Positions 1-21,979 of a stretch of 64,000 bases of DNA are shown in pieces (within the stretch, counting starts at the first letter, position 1; the number at the start of each line of letters is the position of its first letter). A program made the position numbers and the translations under genes. This DNA is from Pomphorhynchus laevis. Lineage: Eukaryota > Acanthocephala > Palaeacanthocephala > Echinorhynchida > Pomphorhynchidae. The notes under the pieces were generated by a model. That model saw only the letters and a list, made by a program, of their open reading frames with translations. It did not search any database and was not told the DNA's origin. The DNA is taken from NCBI GenBank assembly GCA_012934845.2, contig WNNJ02002182.1, positions 1 through 64,000 of the forward strand, written 5' to 3'.

Positions 1-12001
<12,001 letters not shown>

Positions 12002-12100
12002 CTCAATATTTGTTAGTTTTTCGTTTATCGACTTATCTTTCTCTATATTTTCTATCTTTCTAATTATGTCAGCAAGTTTATCACATGAATTATTTTTGCT

Positions 12101-12106
12101 AATAAA
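12101..12106 (+). terminator. Candidate polyadenylation signal of junctophilin
   Basis: AATAAA 100 bases after the junctophilin stop. In sequence this AT-rich the hexamer occurs often by chance, so only its position supports the call. Confidence 0.35.
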
Positions 12107-12639
12107 TTGAACAAACAGCTAATGACAACTCAGTTGTCGTCTTTATAAATAAGACTTTTGAAGAGACTTTATATATATAGATATATAATATGACTTTATA
12201 ATAATCTATATAAAAAGACTTTAGATAGGAACGTCTGCATTTCATCGCTTTTTATGACTTATCTAAGTAAGAAATACTCCCACTGCCAGCTGCTGATTAA
12301 AATATTTCATTTGTCATTTATTTCAAGTAAATTTAATAGGAAATTAAAAACCTAAAAGGAAAACCGATTTATTTTATTTTCGAGCAATAGATAAATGTAC
12401 TCTCTCGTTTTTTATATAAATTAAAATATCTTTTACAATTGCGTTCGGAGAGAATGTAATCATTAGTTGTCTCTTTGAAAATAAGATAAATATTTTTATC
12501 TTTAAATTTTTGCCAATGCGATTGGCCTCTTCAGAAAACACTAGTATAGACACTAGTATTTGTTAATTTTTCGTTTCTCGACTGATTTTTTTCTCTATTA
12601 AATCTCTTTATGATGATGTTAGCAAGTTTATCCATGAAT

Positions 12640-13660
12640 TTATCGAAGAATAGGGGCTGAAACCTGATAGCATAGCAGTTCCTCATTATCACCATTTTTC
12701 CTCATTATTAGCGGGAAATGTTTATGGATGGATAATAAATAATATACTTTGAATACTTTGTTATATACTCAGTTATTTGATCTGATTAGTTCTTTACTAA
12801 TATTGTATTAGAATAAAATACTAGATAATCAAATTTCATTAAATAAAATATGTCACTAGCACGTGTTTGACCCTCTGCTATGGTGGGCAGATTATTAGAG
12901 CCCGAAATCTGATATCATAGCAGTTCCTCCTGATGACTTCTAATCCTTATTCTGAGACATCGCCTGGTCAAAAACAACCAGAAACAGAAACAAAACGCAT
13001 AATCTGTTTTTATATCACAAAAACACATATCATGTGTTTTTACATCGAGGAACAGGGGTCGAAACCTGATAACATAGCAAACCTGATAACATAACATATC
13101 ATAGCAGATAAAGTTATGCATCGTATGTTATATATTTGTCAATTCATAAAATTGACTTTTATTTTAAATTTCAATTAAAAATTTTAACCTGATATAAATT
13201 ATATAAAAATTTATATAATAGCTTAATTTTTATTAAGCTAAAATTTTTATGGATGGATAATAAATAAAATACTTTGTATTTAAATAAGATACTAGATAAT
13301 CAAATTTAATCAGAGGAAATACGTCCTTAGCATGTATTCGGCCCCGCTGCTAGGTTGGGTTTAGGATTTATGAACCAAAACCTGATAGCATAGAAGTTCC
13401 TCCTGATGACCTCTAATCCTTATTCTGATACAACGTCTGTTATTTATTAGTCAATTTATAAAAATTGATTGTTATTTTAAATTTAAATTTTAAATTTTAA
13501 TTTTATATAAGTTATGAAATCTTATATAAAATTATTAAGTTATTTATAATTGTTTAAATTATAATTATTTATTATTTAATTATATAATTTTTATTTAGCA
13601 TTATATTTATTTTGTAAAAATAAAATACGTCGACTTAGTTACCTGATCTAATTATACAAA
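12640..13660 (+). mobile_element. Cluster of three to four PLE-A 3' tails
   Basis: Tail landmarks (gaaacctgata.catagcagttcct, cctgatgacctctaatcc, tttattagtcaatt, actcagtta) recur at about 12640-12790, 12830-13010, 13040-13200 and 13240-13660, all on the + strand. No reverse transcriptase is attached to any of them. The last copy still keeps both outer words agagg and cctct of the tail fold. Serial insertion of 5'-truncated copies into each other is the simplest reading. Confidence 0.75.
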
Positions 13661-13679
13661 AAAGCAACAAAGTAATTAT

Positions 13680-15217
13680 CTCAGCTTTCAAGAGTTTCAC
13701 GCATGCATTCCAGGATACATGTTACATTTCCTTTCTAGAGGGCAATGCTCAAATTTTGAATAAAATACGTTTCAAGCTTGGAGCATGTAATTGACTATTG
13801 CAACCTTTATTGCATTTTTCAAAAACATCGTGGTAGATCTGCCTGTATTACCAAAGGCCTCTAGTGCCATTGATTGGAACTTGTATATGATCACAGCTTG
13901 GAATTAGGGTATGTAAAGATGATGTCCCACACAATCATCCTCTTGACCATGGCACCACATTGACCCATATGGCATATTCCCATTTTAGTGGTACATTTCG
14001 GTAGGTTCCAATAGACTCATAAAGCCGGCATCATCGAGTGATTTTACCGAAAATTAAAAAATCTGTTTTCATTTGTTTTAAATTTTCTGGAGTGTTCATT
14101 TAGATTTTCAATCAAATAATGCTGCAGTTTAACAAATACAATGTGTTTAAAATAATATTCCATCGCTATGTAGGTCGCTACCTGTAAATACATTGTTTCG
14201 TTTATTTCAGTTAAATTTATGCTTATTGGTACGCTGTAAATAAACTTCGCCAATTAAGCGAAGACAATAAATCTGACTTTTAAACTTTTAAATGTAATTT
14301 GCATAATATGGAATGGGATATAATCGTTGCTTTGAATCAAAAATGTTTTGCACTCAAGAGAGAATTTAAATCTCGTAAAATTATAATCACACAGAGAATG
14401 AATGTTAGTCTTTCACTACCAATGCCACTTTATGAAGGTAGCTTGCTATCCTGCTTTTTATTCTCTATATAAGGAAAATGACATTGTACTAAAGACATGC
14501 TTCGGAATCTAACAGCATTTATAAAAAAGCGAAATAATTCGTTGATTTTCTTCACGTAATAAAATGGCACAGTATTTAGCTAGTAAAATACTTAAAACGA
14601 GTTTTAGATAACACGCTTAAATTATAGCTAATAGTTGATTGATTGCAAGTAATTATATTATTAGTTATAATTAATAATATAATCATATTATAAAACTATA
14701 TTAATCATAATTATATAATAAGACACCTACTGCAGATGAAGGATATCCTCTCTGCAGAGAATAGCCCCAAACGGCACCGGACAACATTATCGCAATGCAA
14801 ATGTTTGTTTCTTACTTTTTTGGGGTCTATTGCATGTTATATTGCGAGTTCGCCAATAATATTTAATTTTAAATAACTAAAATAATTTCAAATATAATAA
14901 TATTTAAAATTAATACAAATTTAGAATTATTAAAATAATAAACTTCAATAAAGTAATTTTAATTGTTATGATTCACAAATTTGTTATACTGATCAAAAAA
15001 TCATTTAATTTAGTAAAATGATTAGTAAAATCATTATAATTAATTAAAATCATTAATTAATTAATCATTATAATAAATTAAAATCATTATTATTAATTTA
15101 GTAAAATGATTATTTTACTAATTTTAGTAACTTTTGGATGTATAGTTGGATGCATAACGTGATAAAATCAAAATTATTTATACTTCACACGTTATGAAAT
15201 GTTAAATTGTTATAAAG
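13680..15217. other. Intergenic stretch with a less AT-rich patch
   Basis: The part at about 13680-14040 is less AT-rich than its surroundings and contains broken open pieces on both strands. I could not assign it to a family. The rest, to 15217, is AT-rich without recognisable features. Confidence 0.3.
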
Positions 15218-15346
15218 AATTATTGGAGCTGAATCAAATAAGAGAAGAAATTATATTTGATATTTCGCTAACTTCTGTTAGCATCTTCAGAGAATTTTCT
15301 GAAGATGCTAACATAATTTAGCGAAATATCAACAGCTCCAATAATT
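15218..15346. repeat. Foldback element with hammerhead-like hairpins on both strands
   Basis: The ends aattattggagctg and cagctccaataatt are inverted. The centre is an inverted repeat around tcttcag/ctgaaga. On the plus strand CTGAAGA (15299-15305), a GCTAA/TTAGC stem, GAAA (15323-15326) and TATC follow each other. The mirror copy lies on the minus strand, with CTGAAGA at 15290-15284 and GAAA at 15266-15263. The right arm lacks about 25 bases present in the left arm. Confidence 0.75.
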
Positions 15347-15863
15347 ATTTATCAATAATGGATCATTATCAACTATTTAAATTGCTATTCTAATATTATC
15401 GAATGTGTAACAAAAGTTTTATCCGCTAGATATTCAATTTAAGAGCAGTAATTATATAAATTAATGTTTTATATTTAAATAAGAATATTAAAATAAGGAT
15501 ATATATATTATATAAAATAATGTTTAATGTGTCATATTAAACATTTAAAATGTAACGTTTAATGAATATATTACATTATTTGTAACATCTTCATTCAATT
15601 ATAAAAATACAATATGAAAGTATCTACTGTTAGCAATTTACAAATTGCAAAGACTTTGCAAGTTGTAAACTATTTACACCGATTATGATAGACAACAGCA
15701 TTATTGTATAATAATGTTATACAATGGATATAAACTGTTAAAATATTAAAATTAAAACGTTTTAAAAATATTAAAAATATATGTAGATAACAAATAGCTT
15801 AAATAATTTAAGAGATAAAATATACAAAAAAGTAATAAGCGTTTAATACAATTACAGAATTTA

Positions 15864-15880
15864 ATTAGATTAAATTTAAT
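15864..15880 (+). repeat. Left target-site duplication of the LINE insertion
   Basis: ATTAGATTAAATTTAAT, identical over all 17 bases to 18262-18278. The flanking bases differ on both sides, so the repeat is exactly 17 bp. Confidence 0.85.
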
Positions 15881-16055
15881 AAGGCCAGCCAACGTACCGA
15901 ACCGACGCATCGAATCGACGTAGCGAAACGAACACAGATAAATTAAAGACAAATTCTCAAAACGATCGAGCGAACGAACAACATTGTATCCAGGCACTAC
16001 ACCTATAATTGAGTTTGTCAAGCGCAGTGCACTACAAATTAACGTAATTTCGAAA

Positions 16056-16262
16056 ATGACAACCGCTTACGCACAATGCGGTGTGTGCTTTCGGCAGTTT
16101 CGAATTATTTCGGCCGGTTTGTTGAGGAAACAAGTAGGAAGGGTTGGCTGTCCTGGTTCAGAAATGCTCCCAAAAACATTTAATTCAAGCCAATGCCCTA
16201 ATGTCCCGAATCAGGAAGAGATCATCGTTTCCGCCCGTGTCGCTCCTAGACTTAGGGCTTGA
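16056..16262 (+). pseudogene. N-terminal Cys-motif block of the LINE protein
   Basis: From ATG 16056 the frame reads a putative zinc-binding start, CGVCFRQFR, followed by SAGLLRKQVGRVGCPGS. A short Cys-x2-Cys knuckle followed by a G-R...CPGS word matches, from memory, the N-terminus of the same retrotransposon group whose C-terminal domain is found downstream. It stops at 16260-16262. Confidence 0.55.
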
Positions 16263-16639
16263 TCTCTAAAACAGTAATGTCGATTGCTTAAAAGAATTTC
16301 TCGCTCAGCTCTTTTAGTCGTCGCCAGCAAACTTTCTGAACATATCGCAGTTGTCGAGTTCAATCCGTTAAACTAAGACGCCTAGTTCATGCTTCTAGCC
16401 TTTACGAATACGGTACTTCGCGTTCCCGACTGTCTTAATGAGTAGGATGCTCGGAGTAGTCTTTCTTCACAAGTTAAAGAGAGCTGTGAGGCATATCAGA
16501 TCGATGACATCCGTCGTGCAACTTCATTCAGCTGAACACCGAGAGCCTCTGCAGGCGGTGTCAACGGGCTCGGCCCTCTGCACTTGTTGGACCCTATTGA
16601 ACCTTAGAGCGGCCCAGCTGGCGATCGCCTAGGAGGTCC

Positions 16640-17070
16640 TTCCACGTTTATCGTCTTTAGTCAACGAATGCTACCTGGAACCAAGCAACCTGTACTTTGG
16701 CAAAAATATTGTCGACTCATCAGTCGGCATACAGCAGTGCGATCCCCTTGGACCAGCGTTGTTCGCGTTGGCAGTGGACGACATGGCGAAGTCCACAAAA
16801 CCCCTTTGTCAATTTGGTACCTCAACGACTGCACTTTGGGTGGCAACGTTGATCATCTTGTTGCCGACATAGCTTTTATCGATCACTCTGCAGCGTTGGT
16901 TAGTCTCCGCCTGAATCCGGCAAAATCAAAAATTATATCTACCGGCCAAAACGTGATTCAGAGGCGTTCCTGTCTGTTACCGGACTCCAGGGTAGTCGCT
17001 TCAATCAGTTCTGCTCTATTCGGCGCCCCGATTGGAGATGAAACCTTTGTTGATTATTCTTTGTAAGAAT
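16640..17070 (+). pseudogene. LINE reverse transcriptase core
   Basis: One frame reads GIQQCDPLGPALFALAVDDM (palm motif, usual form GVQQGDPLGPALF). A one-base shift follows, and the next frame reads IWYLNDCTLGG, where the catalytic Y-x-D-D has become Y-L-N-D. Downstream, LRLNPAKSKII and LFGAPIGDE fit the motifs that follow the active site in this group. The damaged motif and the frameshift make it inactive. Confidence 0.8.
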
Positions 17071-17399
17071 CCATTCATAAGCTCCAACAGCTACGCTCTC
17101 GTCTGGTGAAATTGTTCAGGCACGACGCTATTTTTCTGCTACGAATTGCATTCAACATCCCACGATTAAATTATCTACTCTGATGCGCATCTTGTTTCCG
17201 AAGCAATGTATGTGGGCAGTACGACGTAGTGCTTCGCGAGACTTTGCAGGGCATCCTCAACTTGCCTATCGACGATTATGCATGGATACAGTCTTCTCTA
17301 CCGGTTAAGATTGACTGATTGGGCATCTCAACATGCACGGACATATCCATTCCAGCTATCAGTTCCTCTGTTTCGAGATCCCAACAAATAGTATATCAA

Positions 17400-18167
17400 A
17401 TCCTGGGCGATGCCAGATTATCATACTGTGCTTTCGGAGCAATTGAACTTAGCAAACACTGCCGAGGCCCGCGCCAGGCTCCTAGTAGTGAGTAGAGATC
17501 ACGCTGGTGATTTCCTGGACGCCATTCTTGTTAGCTCTATATGTACTCGCCTGGATGACGCTAGTATCGCAGTCGCCGTTGCAATCCGATTGGGAATGCG
17601 GTTTTGTGAATCGTATTGGTGCAGCTGCGGACAGGAAGTTGATAACGCGTGGACTCACGGGCTGGACAGTTGCCGAACATATCTCGCAATTCCCCTCATT
17701 CCGACGCTTACAATTTACTAAAGAAGGCATTGACGTCCGCTGACTTCCCTTCGCGCTTGGAGCCTACAGGAGTTTGCAGGATTGACGGTATACGACCTGA
17801 CGGTGGAACTTTGATTTCCTAGTCGTCAGGTAGACTGCTAATGTGGGATTTCATATGTGTGGATACCACAGCACCCAGCAACCGTAGCAGTTCGGTATAT
17901 AGCGCGGCTAGTGTGGCAAAGAACGCCGAAACTAAGAAAGTGCACAAATATGCTAACATTGACAGCCGCCAATATATGTTCATACCAGTTGTAGTAGAAA
18001 GCACAGGAGCAATTGGGCCAGTGTCTCTCACGTTCCTTCATGAACTTGGCACACGTTTAATCCGCGCAACTTCCAAACCCAGAGCCCGTGATTTCCTGTT
18101 CCAACTGATCAACGCAGCCGTTCAGCGGGGAAATACAGCAAGCATAATGGAGAGCATGAGCGGATGA
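17400..18167 (+). pseudogene. LINE C-terminal domain
   Basis: The frame 17410-17721 has CESYWCSCGQEVDNAWTHGL, a Cys/His cluster (C-x-C...H) typical of the C-terminal part of this retrotransposon group. The frame 17841-18167 reads MWDFICVDTTAPSN ... YMFIPVVVESTGAIGP ... RGNTASIM, matching the end of the protein. The spacing of an R-P-D-G word (just before 17841, in another frame) and W-D could fit a PD-(D/E)xK-type nuclease; this is inference. At least one frame change separates the pieces. Confidence 0.75.
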
Positions 18168-18261
18168 GATTCGTCAATGCTGCTTCAGTGATGGGTAGTA
18201 GCGTGATATTTCCGTATCTACGTTGGCCCGGCATGACGTTATCATGACAGCACGACATTTG

Positions 18262-18278
18262 ATTAGATTAAATTTAAT
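18262..18278 (+). repeat. Right target-site duplication of the LINE insertion
   Basis: Exact copy of 15864-15880, directly after the last base of the element. Confidence 0.85.
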
Positions 18279-18429
18279 TATAAATTTTAAAATTTTCATA
18301 CTAATGCAATTGGACTAATAATTATAAATTTTAATTCTTGAAATTATTCCAAAATAAAAATTGATCCCTTTGTAGGTAAATATATTTATAAATATTTAAA
18401 TATATAGATTTTATATATGCAATGGAGAT

Positions 18430-18640
18430 AAGCGAAACAATAAAATTATTGTTGTTGTTATAACTATAACATCAATTATGTTATAAAATCGATATTTTAT
18501 AATTATGATGCTATAAAATCAATATGTTATAATTATGATGCTATAAAATCAATATTATTAATGTTATAATTATTGTTATAATTATTAATATGATTGATGT
18601 CATTATTCTATAATCACATTATAATAACATTATTGAGTCA
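18430..18640. repeat. Short AT-rich tandem repeat
   Basis: The phrase ttataattatgatgctataa is repeated two to three times with drift, followed by variants of gttataattatt. A simple degenerate tandem repeat next to the LINE insertion. AT-rich sequence without further features continues to about 19310. Confidence 0.6.
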
Positions 18641-19316
18641 TCATTAATGTAATTATATTTTAAGATATACAGTTACATTATTGGATAATATTGTTCTACA
18701 ATGGAGATAAGCTGTTAAAATATTAAAAATTAAACTTTAATTTAACTTTGAGATAGATATATTTATGAAAAATATTTATAATTAAATATATAAATATATT
18801 TAAATATATTTAGACGTAAATTCAAAATCAATATAAAACACACAACAATGAAATACTTTTATTCAATAGTAGAGTGATAGTCTAAGCTATCCATTTTGTA
18901 ATAATAAAATACATTTAATATTGCAAATAGCAAACATAATAACTAATTTTTCATTGACGATGAAAACATGAAAAGTGGTAAAAATGCAAACTTTATCAAA
19001 TATGGTTGGTGAAACTGTTCCGCTGTTTTACCAACTTTATAATTTAGCAAATCGGACTTAGAAAAATAAGAGGACAATACGATGATCACCATAAGTACGA
19101 AGGAATTCGAATAAAGTACCAATGTTTCAACGAATTCTAAAATTCAAGCTTGAAATTGCTTGATCTATTCACTTATGTTTACTGATAAGTGTACGAGTGT
19201 TATTTACAAAGATGGTGATCGTGTCATATGAAATAGAATGTTATTTTTACTTCAATTGAAGCCTATCGCAATAATATGTAAAATAATATTTTATTTTTAA
19301 AAGGAACCAATAATTT

Positions 19317-19800
19317 TTAGAGCAACTTCGAAAATTTCATTATCAATTGTTTAAAAATAATAAAAATTTGGGTTATGGCCGAAAAGATAAGATCTCGGAT
19401 ACATGCGACCGCAATGAAGTTCCTTCGCGGTGTGGCCGATCTTAGCCTTAGATATAATGTTAGAAATTTGTCATCAAGGATATACTCGGAGTAAAGTCGC
19501 TGCTTCTCCACATCGAAGAAAGTCAGTTAAGGTGGATAGAATACGTTATAAGGGTGTCTAGGTATCGCCTTTCTCTGATGATTTTCCACTCCGGACTCTC
19601 TGGAAAGAGACCTGGAGGTAGACCTCGATACCGGTGGAAAGATCAAATCTCGAAACTGGCCCAAGATCTCCTACGGCTATCTGAAAGAGAACTCTGATAT
19701 TTCGCCATGAGTCATCGCCCTGTTGCGACGACTGAAGTAGTTTGGTTCGTACTCTGTCTTCACGACACGACACACGGACCAGTGGTTGGTAATAAAAATC
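19317..19800 (+). pseudogene. 3' end of a second LINE (ORF2 C-terminal part)
   Basis: Plus-strand pieces read MAEKIRSRIHATAMKFLRG, then (another frame) ESQLRWIEYVIR and SGLSGKRPGGRPRYRWKDQI. These are the hallmark words at the C-terminal end of many LINE ORF2 proteins (R-x-x-A-x-E-M-x-x-L-R-R; Q-L-R-W-x-G-H; G-R-P-x-x-R-W-x-D). The copy is 5'-truncated and broken by frame changes. It is a different family from the insertion at 15.9-18.3 kb. Downstream, AT-rich sequence without features runs to 20340. Confidence 0.75.
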
Positions 19801-20339
19801 TTGTGTTACCTTTATTTTTTTCTTGTCGATAAATTGTTACTGTAAGTTTAAAATACAAAATATAATTTGCAAAATGGCAACTAGAAGAACTTAAAGGTTG
19901 GGAAATAATGAAATAAATAAGCAATTTACTTCAAATTTACGATTTCATATTTGTAAATACTTAGATTTGCAGATGCACCTCTAGAAACAATTCAAATGTT
20001 ATGTCAGTTCTAAATAAATATTTTCCTGATTTCCATCGGTCAGAAAATTCCCATATAAGTACAATGATAAAGTGGAATATTTTATTGACATTTCGTATTA
20101 ATTAAACAACTTGTTTAATTAATTTTTAATTAATTCGCTACCTCCACATGTGATATCGTCTTCCTCGTCGGAATACTTGCATTTTATAAGCATTCGGTAA
20201 TGTATTTTTTATTATTAATTTAAATTATATTTCATGAAACTCATATCCAATAAGTTATGGATGCCAATTATATGATAGTAAATAGACACTATAATTAATT
20301 ATAGAGGAACTATTAGTTATTATAATTAATTACAAGGTA

Positions 20340-20650
20340 AAGCTTTCCTCTACCTCTTGGGTAGAGGAACAGGGGCCGAAACCTGATAACATAGCAGTTC
20401 CTCCTGATGACCTCTAATCCTTATTCTGATACAACGTATGTTATTTATTAGTCAATTCACAAAAATTGATTTTAATTTTTAATTTCAGTTTATAATTCAT
20501 CTTGATATAAATTATATAAAATGTTATAACAATTTTTTATTATTAATTTTTTATTATTAATTTTTTATTATTTTACTAGTTAACTTTTATTTTGCATTAT
20601 TTTTAATTTACAATATAAAATACGTAGACTCAGTTAGCTTATTTAATCAT
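20340..20650 (+). mobile_element. PLE-A 3' tail
   Basis: A well-kept tail, ggggccgaaacctgataaca, then gcagttcctcctgatgacc, ending near tagactcagttagct. It faces an inverted tail fragment at 20870-21045. Confidence 0.75.
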
Positions 20651-20869
20651 AAATATTTTTTAATTAATTTGTTTTATCTATTATTAATATTTTAATCAAC
20701 TAATGTTACTGTTGTTAAGGACTTATTAAATATATTTCTTAGATATATTTATTATATAACAAATATATCAACTGATATTCCAAACACTGCTGGCAAATAT
20801 CTGATATTTGAAAAAATATTTAGTAATTTATTCTAGATAATTTATAATAAATATTCGAATCCATTGATA

Positions 20870-21045
20870 TTTAATAATCAGATCAGATAACAGAGTTAAC
20901 GTATTTTATAGTATTTATAAATAAAAATATAGATAAATAATAAATAATTAAGATTTTATACAATTTATATAGAAATTAATATAGAAAGTCAATTTTTCTG
21001 AATTGACTAATTAATAACAGACGATGTATCAGAATATTATATAAT
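20870..21045 (-). mobile_element. PLE-A 3' tail fragment, inverted
   Basis: Reads on the minus strand attctgatacatcgtctg, ttattaattagtcaattca and, at the other end, actctgttatctgatctgat. With 20340-20650 it makes a head-to-head inverted pair separated by about 220 bases. Confidence 0.65.
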
Positions 21046-21670
21046 TATTTATATTATTATAATATTTCATGTATATTAATTCGCCTCTACTTGTGATATC
21101 ATCTTCCTCGACTTGGACTTCATAAATACGAAATTTCCCTTACATCCTAAATGCATTCATGTACTTTAACCATAAATACCAATGCTTTAAACTTAATTCT
21201 TAACTGATTTACGAATAATCTATTAAAAATCTAGCTCGATTTGACAACTTTCAGATACTTAGCGTCTACTTAAAATGTAAGATTTATTTAAAATGTATTG
21301 TGAGTGCTTATTTAAAATGTATTGTGAGTGCTAAATAGCTCTGATCAGGAAACGATAATCACTTATGTTCGTTAAGTTTTAGAAGTGAGCGAGATGATTT
21401 CATCTCGGGTTGAAATCAAGATATCAACTTTATATTAATCAGTTGATTTACAATTGATTTGTTTACTAAAAAATATATTTTCACAATAGCAATTTGTAAT
21501 TAAGTCTCTTAATTTTCAACTACAAAAATAAACTTAAATATTAAAACCTAATCAATTTGATTTGTAGTTATTGATGTACCAAAACAAGATCAATTTCAAA
21601 ATGGAAGGACTCGTATGCTAGCGTTAATGAACTTGATTATAAATCAAGTTCAAATTTGATTAAATTGTAA

Positions 21671-21676
21671 TTTATT
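21671..21676 (-). terminator. Candidate polyadenylation signal of the cadherin gene
   Basis: TTTATT on the plus strand (AATAAA on the gene strand), about 135 bases after the stop. The hexamer is common in AT-rich sequence. Confidence 0.3.
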
Positions 21677-21811
21677 TAAGCTTCGAATTTTTATGATTTC
21701 ATCCGAGTAGAATAAGAAAGCTTACTGAAAATAATTTTCATTAACGATGTCAAATTAATAAGGCAAAATAGAGAACGGTAATATTTACATTGATATACAC
21801 TCAATCAGTTC

Positions 21812-21979
21812 TTAAACCGTTGTGCATGTTTCGTTAATCTTTATTTGATTTGGGTTGTTAGATAGGCAAGGGTGCAGATAGGTTGTTGATTCTTCGTATT
21901 TTGAAATTGTTATACTTGTTTGATTACTTAAACCAGAGCTACCACAGAATCCATCATCCAAAGGACTATCCAGCGTAAC
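21812..21979 (-). CDS. Cadherin exon 2, cytoplasmic tail with PDZ-ligand-like end
   Basis: Acceptor TGCAG, then 55 codons beginning VTLDSPLDDG and ending INETCTTV before TAA. The last residues T-T-V fit a class I PDZ-binding motif (S/T-x-hydrophobic), a common ending in adhesion receptors. It was found by looking past the donor CAG/GTATTT at 24002; phase 0 on both sides and a locally lower AT content support it. It has no start codon, so it does not look like a separate gene. Confidence 0.75.
   Translation of the reverse strand, partial: VTLDSPLDDGFCGSSGLSNQTSITISKYEESTTYLHPCLSNNPNQIKINETCTTV

Larger units (their letters stand above)
15881..18261 (+). mobile_element. Non-LTR retrotransposon insertion, degenerate, 2.4 kb
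   Basis: An island of clearly higher GC between two copies of a 17-bp duplication. In order it holds a non-coding leader (15881-16055), an ATG-led Cys-containing N-terminal block (16056-16262), a reverse transcriptase core around 16640-17070, thumb-like pieces (about 17070-17400), and a C-terminal domain (17410-18167). The pieces lie in different frames separated by stops. The N-terminal part of the reverse transcriptase appears shortened: only about 400 bases separate the N-terminal block from the core, so there may be an internal deletion. There is no poly(A) tail at the 3' end. The C-terminal block resembles that of non-LTR elements seen in cnidarians and other invertebrates; assignment to a restriction-like-endonuclease clade is a guess. 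Confidence 0.85.

Noticed and set aside
15881-15990. HDV-like ribozyme at the 5' end of the LINE
   Set aside because: The start aaggccagcc is suggestive of R2-type 5' ribozymes, but no complementary strand for the first helix lies at a workable distance.
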